The notes: a model not told the origin generated them from the letters alone. A DNA stretch of 64,000 nt from Austropuccinia psidii (GCA_023105745.1 JALGQZ010000007.1:57269569-57333568); one strand, 5' to 3'. Numbered from the stretch's first letter, positions 11,311 through 25,160 are shown. Translations and numbers: made by a program.

Positions 11311-14300
11311 TTGCCACAATCAACCAATGGTCAACTTGATCTTTCAAAAATTCAAGATGCACAACTTATGAAAACCAAACCAAACAGGGGAAAAGGTTAT
11401 ACAGCTAGAAATTCCTGTATAGTAGAAGTGGTAATTGATAACAAACCCACTAAGCTTTTACTTGACCCAGGAGCCTTCTTCTCTTGTGTTGGAAATTCTT
11501 TTCTTAATAATTGTGTACCAAATTTTGAAGATCAATTATTACCAATTGATGGCATAAAATTCAACAGTGAAAGTAATCCAATGAAAGAACTAGGCATATT
11601 TGAAAGTAATGTAATATTTCCACATATCAACAGAAATTTAAGAATAATTCTTGAATTTGTTGCTATGGGAAACTGCTCTAGTACCCATTTTATATTGGGA
11701 AATGATTACTTAATCTTGTATGGCATAGATTTACATAACAATAAAGATAGATACTTTACTATTGGGGACAATAAGTGTCAAAGGTTTGCCTATTTACCTT
11801 TCAGAAGACAAATTACAGAAAATTAAGGATCAAAAGTTAACTTAGAGTTGAAGAAATTCAAGTCTGAACAATTAAATGAAGCTGAAGTAAGTCTTCATCT
11901 TACTGATAAACAAGAAAATGAACTCTCTACCCTTCTATATGATCACAAGGAAGCCTTTGCATCAGATAAAGAGCCTTTGTGGGAAATATTTGGTCATGAA
12001 TCTGACATTGCTTTGAAGATTGAAAGACCTTATCAACCACTCTTGAGAAGGCCTTCATATCCAGCAACCCTGGAGCTCCATATTCAAGAGCTTATGGACC
12101 TTGGTGTAATAAGAAAGGTTGGCCACAATGAGAAAGTTGAAATAATTACACAAGTCATAGTGGCAAGGAATAATGGAAAATCCAGAATGGTTGGGGACCT
12201 TAGAGCTCTGAACACTTACACTATCCCAGACAGGTATCCCATAAAAAAATCCAAATTGCCCTTACGCAAATATCTCAAGCAGTGTACATAAGCACTATGG
12301 ATTCCCTTGAGGCATTCCATAAGGATGTGGTGACACCAAGAGCAAGAAAATATTTGAGAATTATTGTTCATTATGGGGTTCCTGAATATTTGAGGATGCC
12401 TTTTGGTATAATTTTGAGAAAAGTTCAATCTGTGAACATGAAAATCTTTTTAAATAAATTCCACTTTGGATTTAGAGAACTCAAAGCCCTAGGACATGTA
12501 GTATCTGGTCTATCTCTTGAAATTGACAAAAACAAGGCTGCAGCAGTACTACTGAAACCTATGCCTCAAAACAAAAAGGAAATTCATTCATTTTTGAGTT
12601 TTGCAGGATACTACAGGCATAAAATTAAAGACTTTGCATCCATAGCAAGAAATCTTTATAAATTGTGTGACAAAGACACATCATTTGAGATGACTGTTGA
12701 CAGAGTCAAAGCCTTGAAATATTTAATACAAGCCTTAACCACTGCTACACTCTTACTGATTCCAGAATTTAATATAAACTTTAATCTTTATATTGATGCA
12801 TCAGGGGATGAGCTAGGTGCTGCACTTTTTCAAGTCCAGAATATAATTGACAAACCCGTGGAAGGAACCATATGTTTCATATCTAGGCAGATAAAACCAG
12901 CTGAAGCAAGATATGGGACAAGTCAAATGGAATTTCTATTCCTTGTCTGGGCCTTGTAAAACTTAATTACTTTCTGGAAAGATGTGTTTTTGAAGTTATA
13001 ACAGATTTTACTGCTGTTAACTCACTTCTAAACATTAAAACACCTAACAGACATATGCTCAGGTGGCAAATAGCCATATAATAGCATAGAGTTAATATGA
13101 CCATTGTTCACAAAGATGGAAATATTCACATAAATTCAGGTGGCCAGTACCAAATTACATTGATAATCCTGCTTATGTGCCAGAAGAAGCTTCCCCACAG
13201 ATCCCAATAGAAGGAATCAGTGTTACAGTCCTGAAAACCACCTCCTTTGAGGAATTAAAGAGCAGTTATACTCAAGATAATAATTGTAGCATCCTATGCC
13301 AGTTACTTACTAAATACTCTAAAGATAACTCCTTAAGAAATGCCTTAGATGAAATATGGAAGAAATCATATGATGAAGAAAGATTCCATTTACTAGGTGG
13401 AATAATTTACCATAGGACTAAGCACACATTTGTAATGACAGTTGTGAACAAATCCTTAATCAATCTTGTAATAAAAGAATTCCATGAAAACCCCTTCTTG
13501 CGACCCCTATCTGAGGAAAGACCAAGGGAGAAATTCAAGACCTTTATATGGTGGCCAATTTTGCAGAGGGATGTTTCAGAGTACTGCAAAAATAGTTACA
13601 GATGTCAAAAGTAAAATAAATCCACCGTAAAAAGACTTGAAAATATGATCAAAATCCAAGAACCAGGCAGACCTTGGGAAATTGTCCATATGGATTGGGT
13701 AACTCGTCCATCACCAGGGGGTGACAGAAGCTATGATTCATGCCTAGTAATTTTTTACAGGTTCAGTAAGACTCCAATGTTTTTTTCATGTCACAAAGAT
13801 GATACAGCCATGAATACAGCTCTTCTTATATTGAATAGAGTAGTATCATGGACTGGAATATTCACAAACATCATTAGTGGAAGGGATCCCAAATTCACCT
13901 CAGCACTATGCACAAACCTTCACCAACTATTTGGAACAAAATTATCCTTCTCTACAGCCTACCACTCAAACACTGATGGTCTATCTGGAAGAATGATCCA
14001 AACTTTGGAAGGCATGGTCATCAGCGTTTGTGCATATGGCCTGGACTCCAAAGATTTTTATGGAGTTTCCCATTATTGGTGTACCTTTTTAACTGAATTG
14101 GCATTGGAATATAAAACATCCATTCATTCCAGTACCAATCAAACTCCTGCTATTCTAGAAAACAGGATAGAATCCCGGACTACCCCAAGATTCCTTGAGG
14201 AAGGATCTGGTTGAGATACATCCCACAGCTGCTAGCCTCAAAGGAATTCTAGAAAAGGCTAGAAAGTATGCAGTAAGGTACATGGGGGGCTCATTTGCAT

Positions 14301-14794
14301 ATGCAAAGGAGAAATGGGACAAATCACATGCCACTCCAGACTTCAAAGTGGGAGATTTAGTACTTTTATCTACCACTAACTTCAATAACATCAAAGGATG
14401 TGAAAAACTCAAAGACTGATTTGCAGGACCTTTTGTCATTGATACCCTCCATGGATAAAATTCTGTTGAAGTAAAACTATCTGAGGAACTTAGTAATAAT
14501 AATCCTACTTTTGCATTAAGCTTAATAAATCCTTATAGCTCTGGTGATGCTGCAAAATTCCCCTTGAGGAATAACGCTCCCCAGCATATAACTCCTGTTC
14601 AATCATCTGGTACAAAGAATAATCTCAAGTTTCTCAAAGGAAGAAAGTTGAGAACTAAGAAAGTAAGGGAATACCTTGTCAGGTACATTGACCCAGCTTG
14701 TAAAGATGAATGGTTGGCAGAAAAAGACATACAAGAAGCTACCAAACTTCTCAGAAGGTTTGTACACCCTAGAAATAACAATATTACAAAGTAA
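11311..14794 (+). pseudogene. pol: GyIII pol remnant with deleted RT catalytic motif
   Basis: Pieces in order: protease (LLLDPGAFFSCVG, D-P-G-A instead of D-S/T-G-A); RT fingers/palm (NNGKSRMVGDLRALNTYT, 12180-12240); RT end, tether and RNase H (12282-12959, LYIDASGDELGAALF); integrase finger (13450-13614); integrase core (13645-14200); C-terminal part ending KDEWLAEKDIQEATKLLRRF. After RMPFG the sequence jumps to VQSVNMKIF; the roughly 50 residues that hold YIDD in GyIV are missing. In the integrase core the expected Asp in IISDRDPKF is Gly and the catalytic Glu in the DGLAERM motif is Gly. Stops separate most pieces. Confidence 0.82.
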
Positions 14795-14800
14795 TATTCT

Positions 14801-14818
14801 TTTTTTAGGGGAAGGGAT
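14801..14818 (+). other. GyIII polypurine tract
   Basis: TTTTTTAGGGGAAGGGAT directly before the TGTGAG start of the LTR. Same layout as TTTGGTGGGAAGGAA at 18800-18814 and as the coding-strand CTTTTTTTGGTGGTAGGGAA before the GyIV 3' LTR. Confidence 0.7.
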
Positions 14819-16585
14819 TGTGAGCCTTAGAGGTATTTTTATATAACCAAAAGACCACAAAGATAAAAATCATATCATAAATTTATTTATATTATAAAAA
14901 CCAAAAATTAAAATAAAAATATAAAATTTATATATAAATTCAGAATTTTAAGTATAATTTAAAAATAAAATTACTTTGAAATTTAAAATTGTGAAAACAC
15001 CTTTTTACTTGAAAAAATTATGTTAAAATGAATTTTCAACAAAAATATTAAAATTAAAATATCTTTGCAAAAAAGTTAAATAAGAATTATTATAGATTTT
15101 TATCCAATAAATAAACATATGAGAATTATATCATCATTGAATTCCTCATAGAAAATAAGGTGGGGTCACCTCTGGGTAAACTTTCTGTAGCTCAACTCTA
15201 AATAAGCTGAAATTAGGTTTTTAGTATTTTCTGTATAAAAATTGAAAATCCTCAAAACCTTAACTTAATTCACACCAAATGTGGTGTTAACCATCAATTT
15301 TTGTGTTAAAACTGAGGTGTGGTGTGTAGTTTAGAAGTTATGAGGAATTGAAGTATTTTCAATTGAAATGTCAAAATGTGCATGTGTATTACATAAATAA
15401 ACTTTAATTTACATATTAGGTATCAATAATTACAGTTGTGTACTTTAAAAACTAAATTTAATTACATATTGAAATTACAAGTATAATACATAATGAGGAA
15501 TCAATGGAAAAATAAATTGGAAAGATTAATTCTGGGAAGAAAGGAATCTTGGCTCCAAGGGTTCCAGACACCCCCAAATTCCTTGCTGAAAGGTGTGGGT
15601 TGTCTGAATTCAGACAAAAGCTCATCCCTTTTGTCCTGAAATTGAGTCACAGGGTCTATGACTCAAATGATGATGAGGTCTGGATACCAACCAGGACAGT
15701 TTTAACTGTTTCCAAGAGGGCAAAACTACCCTTATGTTAAAACAATCTTGGTGAAAAAAGTTTTAACTGTTTTTGAAGTCTCTTACACACATTCTGATGT
15801 GTTTTGAAGGCTTGAAACCAGGTATTACTATAGCAATGGCTGATTTAAGTGTCTACAATGGCTAAAACCAGTCCTTTTTTGGTCTAAACCAGGGTTCAAT
15901 GATGGCATAATTGGCTTTTCTATTTTAAGAGTGTTTCCCAGGACTTACAAGAGTAAACTTTACTTTTTGGAGTAAAAAATTGGTGGTTACAAAAGAATGT
16001 CTTCCTTGCCCCACTTTTCTCTTCATGTTAGAATCTTTTCCTTTTAGAATTAGTTTTAACACTGTTAAACCAATCAATAAAAGATTCCAACCACCCTTTC
16101 AAATAATTTCAAACCTTTTAACCATGTGAGAAAATCATCATAATCATTTTTTGTAACTTTTGTAATCATTTTTACCCTTGAACCACCCCATAAGTGAATT
16201 AAAGCATCTTTCATCACTGTTATCTTTGTCACTCTTCTTTCAGATTCACTCTGGTCACTTTTGGGTGTGTTTTCTCTTTAATATTGTTTCTGAAGACCTT
16301 TTTCTTATATAAATTTCCTGCAGTTCTTTTCTCAATTAATCCCAATTGAAATTTCTCTTGAAGAATATCTCTTGTAGAGTATTTTTGGATAAATTTTTGT
16401 TGTTGGTAAAACAATAAATCTTTATATTATTATTACTTTATACTTATAAATTTAAAAACAAATTGGCATTTTTCCTTTTGAAAATATTAAATCTTAACAT
16501 TTTTAATTTTATTGTACCTTATACCAATTTTGAGGACAGGAAAAGTACTTGATTTTCAATCAAAGTTTCATATCCACACCTTACA
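14819..16585 (+). repeat. GyIII 3' LTR (about 1.77 kb)
   Basis: Begins TGTGAGCCTTAGAGG and ends TCCACACCTTACA at 16585. The termini match the family of long LTRs in this window (TGTGAG...CTTACA). The interior is AT-rich and noncoding; the short frame at 15549-15740 has no neighbours or motifs and is probably chance. Confidence 0.7.
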
Positions 16586-18814
16586 ATGGGAAGACAAGGA
16601 AATCTATTACAGAAGCACCTTTAATCCTTATTCCATAATGTAATATACTTTTTGAATTTTCCATTGATTTTTTTGAAGATGGATTAGGGGAAGCCTTGCA
16701 TAAAGTCCAAATTATTGATGACAAACCCACAGAAGGACCAGTTTGTTATATTGCAAGACAAATAAAACGAACCAAAGCCAAATATGGTGCAAGCCAAATC
16801 TAATGCTTATTTTTGGTATGCGCACTTTAAAAACTATACTATTATCTTGATGGAGGTGTTTTTGAGCTTAGAACTGACTATAATGCGGCAAAATCACTTC
16901 TCAACATGAAAACACCCAACAGACACATGTTGAGATGGAAAATATCCATTCAAGAATATATAGAAAAAATGAATATAGTTAATGAAACAGAAATATAAAT
17001 AATAATGCTGATGGACTTTGAAGGTGGGAATTTGCTAATACACTTGATAACTCAGCTTATGTACCTTTAGAAGCAGAAGCACAGATCCCAATTAAATGAA
17101 TTAAAATAACTTATATGGGGACTGAGTTCTTTGAATAAGTAAGATATTTGTAGAAAGAAGACAATAATTACCATATCTTAACATACTTGCTGGATAAAGA
17201 CTGAAAGTACACAGATTTAGTTAGTTCACTGGATGAAATACCAAAATGTTCCTATTCTGAAGGAATATTTCACTTTTTTGATGGCATAATATATCACAGA
17301 ACAAAAAATTCTTGTGTAATTACATTGTGTAGTAGATTTTGTATCAATACCATTCGTCATGAAGGTCATTATAGCATTTATTCTGGACACCTGTAAGAAG
17401 AAAGAACGATTTAAAAAGTCAAAAACTGTGCATGGTGGCCATGTTGGAGCAAAGAGACCATTGAATACTTCCATACTTGTGACAGATGCCAAAAATCCAA
17501 CAGAAGAACAAGCAATAAATTTGGAAATATGATTCATATTCATAAACCAAAATCCACTTGGGAAGTTTTTCACATGGATTGGGTCACAGAACTTTCTTCA
17601 AACAGTGACCGAAGTCGTAATTCTTGCTTAGTCATTGTAGACATATATAGAAATACTCCCATATTCTCACTACTTCATAAAGATGCCATTGCTATGGATA
17701 CAGCTCTTTTTCTATGAAATAGAGTTATTCCTCATACATGGTTATTTAAGAATATCATAAGTGAGAGAGGCCCTAAGTTCACATCTGCACTTTGGACCAA
17801 CCTTGATAGATTTTTTGGGAATAATTTATCATTTTCTACATTATACCATCCTCAAACTGGTGGGCTGTCAGAGAGAATGATTCAAACTTTAGAAGATATG
17901 ATAAGGATATTCTGTGCCTATTGTTTAGGATTCAAAGACTCAGATGGCTTTACCCATGACTGGTGCACTTTAATACCTGCATTACAGCTGGATTATAATA
18001 CATCTGTTCATTCTTCCACAGGTCAAACTCCTGCTATTTTAGAAAAAGGTTGGAATCCCAGACTCCCATATAAAACACTGAGGAAAGGTTTGATTGAAAT
18101 TCCTCCTACAGCTTCCAGCTTCAAGATAATTCTTGATAAAGTGAAACATCATTCAAAAAGAAGCATTAATGACATATTTTAATATGCAAAACAGAAATTA
18201 TACAAGAGCTGTAAAGTACCTGAATTCAAACTAGGGGACTTATTTCTAGTTTCAACCTTGAACTTTAATAATATTAAAGGCCCAAAGAAACTCAAAGATT
18301 CTTATGTAGGCCCTTTTTTTATTGTTTGCTTACATGGAACCAATGTATTTCAAGTGTAATTTGGTGGTGAATTGGAAAAAAAACATCCCACCTTTCCAGT
18401 CATCCTTATTAAACCTTATCAGCCAACTGATAAAAAATTATTTCCTTTAAGGAAACCAATTCCTTTAACTCTACCACTAGTGGAACATAATTAAGACAAA
18501 AATATAAAATATTTATTAAATAAAGGATACTTAGGGGTAAAAATCAAAGATAATATCCTTTCAGATATAGAGAACCAGTACATTAATACAAATGGCTTGT
18601 ATAATCAGAAATACCTGACACAGCTAAGCTTTCCTGAAGATTTAGGCATGAAAGAATGCCACAGGCCTAAATATTCCTACAAATGTGCTTTAGTTACTTG
18701 ATCAAAGTAAAAAAAAAGAGGTTTGAAATTGGATATTAACCCCCTTTGAGACCTTTTTCTTCTTAATATCATTGATAAATTTCTAGTACAATTTTATTTT
18801 TTGGTGGGAAGGAA
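16586..18814 (+). pseudogene. pol: 5'-truncated gypsy pol: RNase H and integrase remnant
   Basis: Homology starts abruptly in the RNase H domain (about 16680: EDGLGEALHKVQ, then CYIARQIK, and [18 protein letters not shown] at 16890-16940). Integrase follows: HMDWVTELSSNSDRS (17529-17717), ISERGPKFTSALW and GGLSERMIQTLED (17760-17900), then GQTPAILEKGWNPR (17877-18182). The C-terminal coding trace fades near 18480; 18481-18800 is noncoding apart from the polypurine tract TTTGGTGGGAAGGAA. Gag, protease and RT are absent, so the element lost its 5' half before or during the rearrangement at 16585. Confidence 0.75.
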
Positions 18815-20732
18815 GGTGAGCCTTGAGGTATATTTCACATACCCAAATAAGCCACAAATAATATTAAAATAAATTCTGAACTATGCATAACCCATAATTC
18901 ATGCCTATATCCAAAATTTATCATTTTTTATTTAAGAGAAGATGAATAACTTCTTTTGAGTAAGTAAATACATGGCTTTAAGACCACATTTGGATTCTAC
19001 ACAAAAATTCACATAGGTTAATTCCATAGAGTGAATAAGCTTAATTAACTGTATGAGGTTTTAATGTGGAAAATACTTCAACACCACATCAGCAATACCA
19101 CATAAAAGAATTGTGAAAATTTTGCTTTTCTCAATTTAATGCCAAAATAATGGGAATCTGAGAAATCCCATGTTACATATACACTAAAAATAGTGTTATG
19201 CATGCTTATGGGACTTAAAATTACTTTATTCTTACAGAAATCTTTGGTACACCCATAGTGGATATCACTCTTGAATCCTGAATTACTATTTTTGACATGA
19301 AAACAGCTAAGGGGGGAAAAAGACATCAAAGAGAGCCAGGGTACCCAGATTCTGATGCCTCTGAGGCATGAATATCTCTAAACCTTGAATCTATGGCTTA
19401 TCATTACCCAACTATTATACTAAAACCTTTTGGTAAGCTGGAAACTAAGTTAAAGTCCCATTAAATCATAAGAAAATAGCAAATAAGCTGCTATATTGAC
19501 ATGACAAGGAGGTAATGAACTACTCTGACTCCTGTAAACATTTCAATTATTGATGTTTTCAATTTATAAACCTTAAAAGAGTAATCAAAACCCTTTTCTG
19601 ACTAGTATCCATTTATATACCTCATGGCAACTGGCTACAACTGTGCTATTTGCAATTTTATGTAGAAATAAGGGAAAAAGTTCAAAAATTCCTTCAAAAT
19701 ACAATTCTTAATTAATCTTTCTAAACCTTTCAGGGCCAATGGATAAAATTATAACCCATATCAGAACCAAAAAGGATTATTACTTCATAATTCAAAGTAA
19801 AAGTTTTACTTACAGTCCATTTTTGATGATTCCACATGAAACACTGAATTTTCAAATATTCACATAAAATAAAATCTGTGATGAAATTTCAAATAAAATT
19901 GATAATTTTGAGAAATTAATTATGCTTTTTAAGTAAACTAAAATTAAAAGCTTTTACTCCTTTGTTTCTTAACCATAAATGGGTTGGTAGTCATGTAAAA
20001 TGACTTAATTAAGTGATTATGATAATCTTTTGTGACAACAAGTGATGTAACCAATTATCCAAAGAGGATTGATGTTTTGTCACACACTTTTTTTTCATTT
20101 TTCTCCATGGCACGCCTCTTTGAGCTGTTTTTGACTTCAAAGAGGCTTCATCTTATTCTTCAATCATACTATTAGTACCAGCAAGTAAGTATTAGTTAAT
20201 CCTTTTCTTAAGTGTCTTTATTCTTTCAGAATCAATCAGAAAGAAGTGGAATAATAGAAATATACCATTTGAAATACTATTTAGGTATTATATTGTTTAA
20301 TTTCTGTTATAATACAATTTTGATCCTTTAAATCCACAATTAATCTGTCAAATCACTCTACCAATTCTTATCAAGTTATTATTGGAGTATTAGTGAATGC
20401 TTTCACTTAATTCTTGAATTTTTTCTCTAGTAATAGTTTTCTTCAAGAATTATCTTTATAATTCTTCTTAAAAAATATAATTATAAATTAAAATACTTTA
20501 TATTATTTTAATAAGAAGTTTAATCATTAAATAATTCATGTATTTGATTATTGTAGACAATTTCTGATTACTGTCGTAATCACTAGTAGTTTATAACAAG
20601 TAAAATAAATAATTATTTATTTATTTATTTAATTGTGGTTATAATAAATTTATTTATTATATTTCATAATAATAGTCATAGTACTCTTGATTACTAGTAA
20701 TATTATCAAGAGTTTCATAGACACATCTTACA
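18815..20732 (+). repeat. Long gypsy LTR, plus orientation (LTR-A, about 1.92 kb)
   Basis: Begins GGTGAGCCTTGAGGTATATT and ends GACACATCTTACA. Over most of its length it is the reverse complement of the solo LTR at 22821-24729 (for example TACCCAAATAAGCCACAA and CATGCATAACACTATT-type stretches occur in both). It is the 3' LTR of the truncated element before it. Confidence 0.82.
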
Positions 20733-21765
20733 CCAACATTCAGATTATTCCTTGTATTTTCCCTTCAAAATGCATAACAATTTCTTTTTGATTTTGAAAA
20801 AGATATATTTGAAAATTTTTATCATATTTATTTTGTGGAAGGATATGATTAATTTTTTTGGTGAATAATCAATCCACTGTTTCAAATGAAATATTAGACT
20901 TTGGTTTGAAAATTACTGACAAAACATGGCTAATAGATTCCCAGAAGAAAAATAAGTTATAGGTAAATTTCTTCATAAATGTTTAATAATGGGAGTTAAA
21001 TCCTTGAAAAGGTATTTTAGCCATTCTTTCAATATTATTGTAAATGGAAATGAAGAAATGATTTCCTTTCTTAATGCTTACTTCACAAAATTTTCCAGCT
21101 TACTTTCACAGACTATCTTCTTGAAATATGACTTTACTCAACACTTCAAACCTTTTTTAAGCATAAGTATAAGAAAAAAAATTTCCATATAATAATTTAA
21201 AAGTGTTTGAAAGAGCTTCACATATTATTTGATGAGCTACACTTAATAAGAAGCTTATTATTCTTAATTTATTATCATCTTACTTCATATGAGCTTATCA
21301 AAGTAATTTTAACTTAAAACACCTTACATACTCTTCATAAAAAAGTTTCATACAATAATCTATTTATCCCAGGTATCTCTCCTTAATACAGCATATAATT
21401 ATCATTATGTCAAAAACATTGATTGAATTCTTTTATGTTCTCAGAAGCACAAAGTTTTCAATTGTTTTCAATAGCTATTTGATATTTATATTCTTTTAAC
21501 TGAATGATTGATAAGAGTTCATAAAGGTACTGCCCATACCTTTGAGGAAATTTTAATCTACAGAAATTATAAAAAAAAATTCTCAATCATTTTGAATGAT
21601 TTCAGTTTTTTATTATGCAGTATTGATACAGTCACAAAGCTATAATAAAATAGTTGAATTTTTCAATGAATCAATTTCAGAGACAAATTTAAACATTTCT
21701 GAACATGGAGAGCTCTCCATATATCCTAATAATTACAAAATTGGTTAAAGATTCAGTAAGTTCAA
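20733..21765. other. Unassigned AT-rich interval
   Basis: About 1 kb between LTR-A and the Harbinger element. I see no ORF with recognisable content (the longest, 20989-21192, is a 67-residue low-complexity frame), no RNA gene and no repeat shared with the rest of the window. Confidence 0.5.
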
Positions 21766-22222
21766 ATTAGGGGGTGTAAAGGTTACTAAATCCCACACTC
21801 AAAATCCTGAGTTTTTTTTTCCAAATCCCACATTAACTTTTTGGGATCTGGGCAATCCCATGCCTCAAGAGGTGAGGTATTTCGAGGTACAAAAACCCAA
21901 GTTTTTTGCTACCAAATTCCTGCCTTTAGCTTCACTTAAAGGCTTGGTTTTAAAACACACAACTCGGAAAGGGCATGTTAAATTGCGTAAAATCTGAATA
22001 TACCAGTGATTTATTAAATTATTTGATTTCAAATTGCATTTTCTATAGATCTTTTCTTCATTTACCATGCCAAAGGTATCACAAATACTACCTTTACTTC
22101 AGACCTTAAACTCACTGCAGTTCCTTGATGCTCTCAGCTCTGATAGTGATTCTTATATCCAGGAATATATAATGAAATCACAAAGATAAATCAATTCTTG
22201 TAAAAGATATCCATCACATTAC

Positions 22223-25160
22223 ATGTATAAAATGAATTATTTACAAACATTATCAGCTGAAAAGTTTTTTGAGCTATGTAGGACAGCACATGAATCATTT
22301 GAGAAATTGGTTGCACAAATAAAAGATGATAAAACCTTTCAAAACTCATCACAAAACAAACAACACAATCCTGCCATCATATTGGCTGTGGGACTATCAA
22401 GGCTAGGATCAAATGGCAATGGGGCTTCTTTGGGAAAGATTGGGATTTTATTTGGAATTAGCCATGGGGCTAATGTGTTGTACACTCAAAGAGTCATCCA
22501 GATATCACTGAAGTTGAAGTGCAAAATGATTGTGTGGCCAACAATAGAACAATGCAGAGAGAGGTCTCAAGTTTTTCAGGCGGAAGGCTTCCCTGGGTGC
22601 ATTGGATTTATTGATGGGAGTTTCATACCATTATCACAATGTCCCCCCAATGATGGTGAAGCCTATTTTGATTGTAAAGAGAGGCAATATGTTGGATTTT
22701 GATTGTTTATTTCATTTTTACTGATTGTTGAAAATTAAGGTATTCTATGTCAATACAACTGGTTTGAAATATAAACAAACAGTTCACTTCTCTACATGTT
22801 GGTTGTACTGGGTCACTTCATGTAAGATTTGACTATGAAGCTGATGATAATATTACTATTAATCAACAGTACTATGTCTATTCTTATGAAATATAATAAT
22901 AAAATATTATTATAACCACAATTAAATAATTAACGAATTATTTCTTTCACGTGTTAAACACTACTAGTGATTTCAACAGCAAGCAGTAATTGTCTACAAG
23001 AATCAATTACAAGAAGAATTTTAATGATAAAAACTTCTTTTATTAAAATAATAAAATTATTTGAATATAATTATCTTTTGCAAGAATAATTATAAAGATA
23101 ATTCTTGAAGAAAACTAATTTTAGAGAAAAACTTTAAGAATTAAAGATAAATGACTCACTTATACTCCAAAGAACTTATTGAAAGATATAAGTAGAGAGA
23201 TTTGATGTAAAATTGTGGATTTAAGGGATCAAAAATGATTTATAGCAGGATTACAACAATATTTAGTTGGATTCAATGATTTCACGTCTTTCTGATTGAT
23301 TCTGAAAGAATTAAACACTTAAGAATAGGTTAACTAATACTTACTTGTTGGTAACAATGATATAAATGGATAATAAGATGATTTGATATGGAAAAAACAG
23401 CAAGAGGAGGCCTCTTTTAAGTCAACAACAGCTCACAGAGGCGTGCCATGGAGAAAACTGAAAAACCAGTGAGTGAAAAAACAATAAGACCTTTTGGATT
23501 ATTTATTGCATCATCTGTTGTCACGTAAGATTATCATAATTACTTAATTGATGCTTTTACATGACTACCAACCCCAATATGGTTAAGAATAAAAGGAGTA
23601 ACATCTGTAAATCTTCTTTTATTTCAAAATAATCATTTATTTCTCAAAGTTATCTATGTTATTGGCAGTTTCATCACAGGTTGTAATTACTGTGAATTTT
23701 TGAAGTTTCAGTGTTTCACATAGAATAGTCAAAAATGGACTGTATGTAAAACTTTGCATTTTACTAGTAAAACTATAATTCTTTTTGGTTGTACCATAGA
23801 TAATACAGTTTTACATTGGTCCTGAATGTTTCAGAGAGATTCATTAAGAATTGTATTTTTAATGAATTTTTGAAGCTTTTACCTCATTTCTATGTAGAAT
23901 TGCAAATATCAGTGTTTGACTGGTTGCTATGAGGTAAATCAATGGATAAAATTCCAAAAAGGGTTTAAATTACTCTTTTAGGGTCTATCCATGGAAAATA
24001 ATTAAGAATTGACATTGTTACAGGAGTCTAAGTAGCTCTTTACCTCCTTGGCACGTCAAAATAGCAGGTTATTTGCTATTTTCTTATGATTTACTGTAGT
24101 TGTAACATGGTAACCAAGTTCCCAAAGTGTTTTAGTTTACTAATTGGGCCAAGATCAGCCATGGATCCAAGCTTTGGATCTGTCCATGCATCTGAGGCCT
24201 CAGAAGTTGGGTACCCTGGCTCTCTTTGAAGTCTTTTGTCCCCCTTGCTTATTTTTCATGTCAAAATAGAAATTTAAGCTCAAAGTGAGATATCCACTAT
24301 GGGTGTACCAAAAGTCCATGTAAGAATACCATGATATTAAGTGCCTAAAACATGCATAACACTATTCTTAGTGTATATGTAAAATGGGATTTCTCACATT
24401 CCCATTATTTTGGCGTGAAATTAAGAAAAATAAAAATTTTCACGGATCTTTTATGTGGTATTGAAGTATTTTCCATTTTACCACCTCAAAGAGTTAGTTT
24501 GAGCTTATTCACTCTATGGAGCTACCCTAGGTGAATTTTTGTGTAGAATCCAAATCTGGCTTTAAATCCATGGATTTACTTACTCAATAAAACGTTATTC
24601 ATCTTTTCTGAAATTAAAAGTGATGAATTTTGGATATATGCATGACTTATGAGTTAGGAATAATTCAGAATTTATTTTTAAGATAATTGTGGCCTATTTG
24701 GGTATGTAAAATATACCTCAAGACTCACACTTCATGATTCAAATTTCTATCAACATATGAAAATAGCACAAACACCTCAATAGTTTTATGAAAAGGATAA
24801 GTACTTACTTGCTGATTGAGCATATACAAGCTCTCCTTGGGTTGTCCCAGAATATAAGGGAGTTGTAGCACAGAATGAAGACAACCGTTCCTTCAGTTAC
24901 TGTCTAGCAAAATCACAGGTCAAAATAAAGCATACAATTGTAATTTTGAAGTGGCAGTGGTTTTCTCTAAGGTAAAGGCAGGATCAAAGGAGGGATGATC
25001 ATGAAATTGAATACTTTGTTAGTTAGGTTGTTTCTTGCATGATTTTACATAATATGTTAGCACAAATTGAAGATTACTGGTTTTATTTATATGAATATGA
25101 TGATCCACCACATGCAGAAAATCTGTCCAATAACGACATTGGGAAGATGTGGTAAATATG
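22223..25160 (+). pseudogene. Harbinger (DDE_4/HARBI1-like) transposase, split by a solo LTR
   Basis: The first exon (22223-22701) carries the helix-rich N-terminus (FFELCRTAHESFEKLV...LSRLGSNGN) and the first catalytic Asp in GCIGFIDGSFIPL. After a probable intron near 22700-22740, NTTGLKYKQ..HFSTCW leads to 22820, where the solo LTR begins. Coding resumes at about 24735. Near 24800 KYLLAD retains the second Asp, followed by an in-frame TGA before AYTSSPWVVPEY. Then comes SYCLAKSQVKIKHTIVILK, where the family's catalytic Glu (normally IEHAFGILK) is Lys. The end carries ACMILHNMLAQ-like sequence at about 25030-25060. The transposase normally cuts and pastes the element together with the Myb-like partner. 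This copy is inactive. Confidence 0.85.
22821..24729 (-). repeat. Solo LTR of the long gypsy family (LTR-B, 1909 bp), TSD CTTCA
   Basis: Runs TGTAAGATTTGACTATG...AAGACTCACA on the plus strand, that is TGTGAGTC...CTTACA in its own orientation. The five bases CTTCA occur immediately before (22816-22820) and after (24730-24734). It is inverted relative to LTR-A, with which it aligns end to end. No internal gypsy sequence adjoins, so it is a solo LTR left by LTR-LTR recombination. Confidence 0.92.

Larger units (their letters stand above)
9359..16585 (+). mobile_element. GyIII: decayed plus-strand Ty3/gypsy element with long LTRs
   Basis: 5' LTR end (to 9577), gag remnants, protease-RT-RNase H-integrase remnants, polypurine tract (14801-14818), and an LTR from 14819 to 16585. 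The visible 5' LTR tail and the end of the 14819-16585 LTR are not closely similar, so the two LTRs may come from different copies joined by recombination. The coding part belongs to the same lineage as GyIV (shared MVGDLRALNTYTIPDRYPI and ATKLLRRF-type landmarks). Heavily mutated and inactive. Confidence 0.8.

Noticed and set aside
18815..24729. LTR-A and LTR-B as the two LTRs of a single element enclosing 20733-22820
   Set aside because: They are in opposite orientation, LTR-B has its own CTTCA duplication, and the interval contains part of a Harbinger element rather than gypsy genes.
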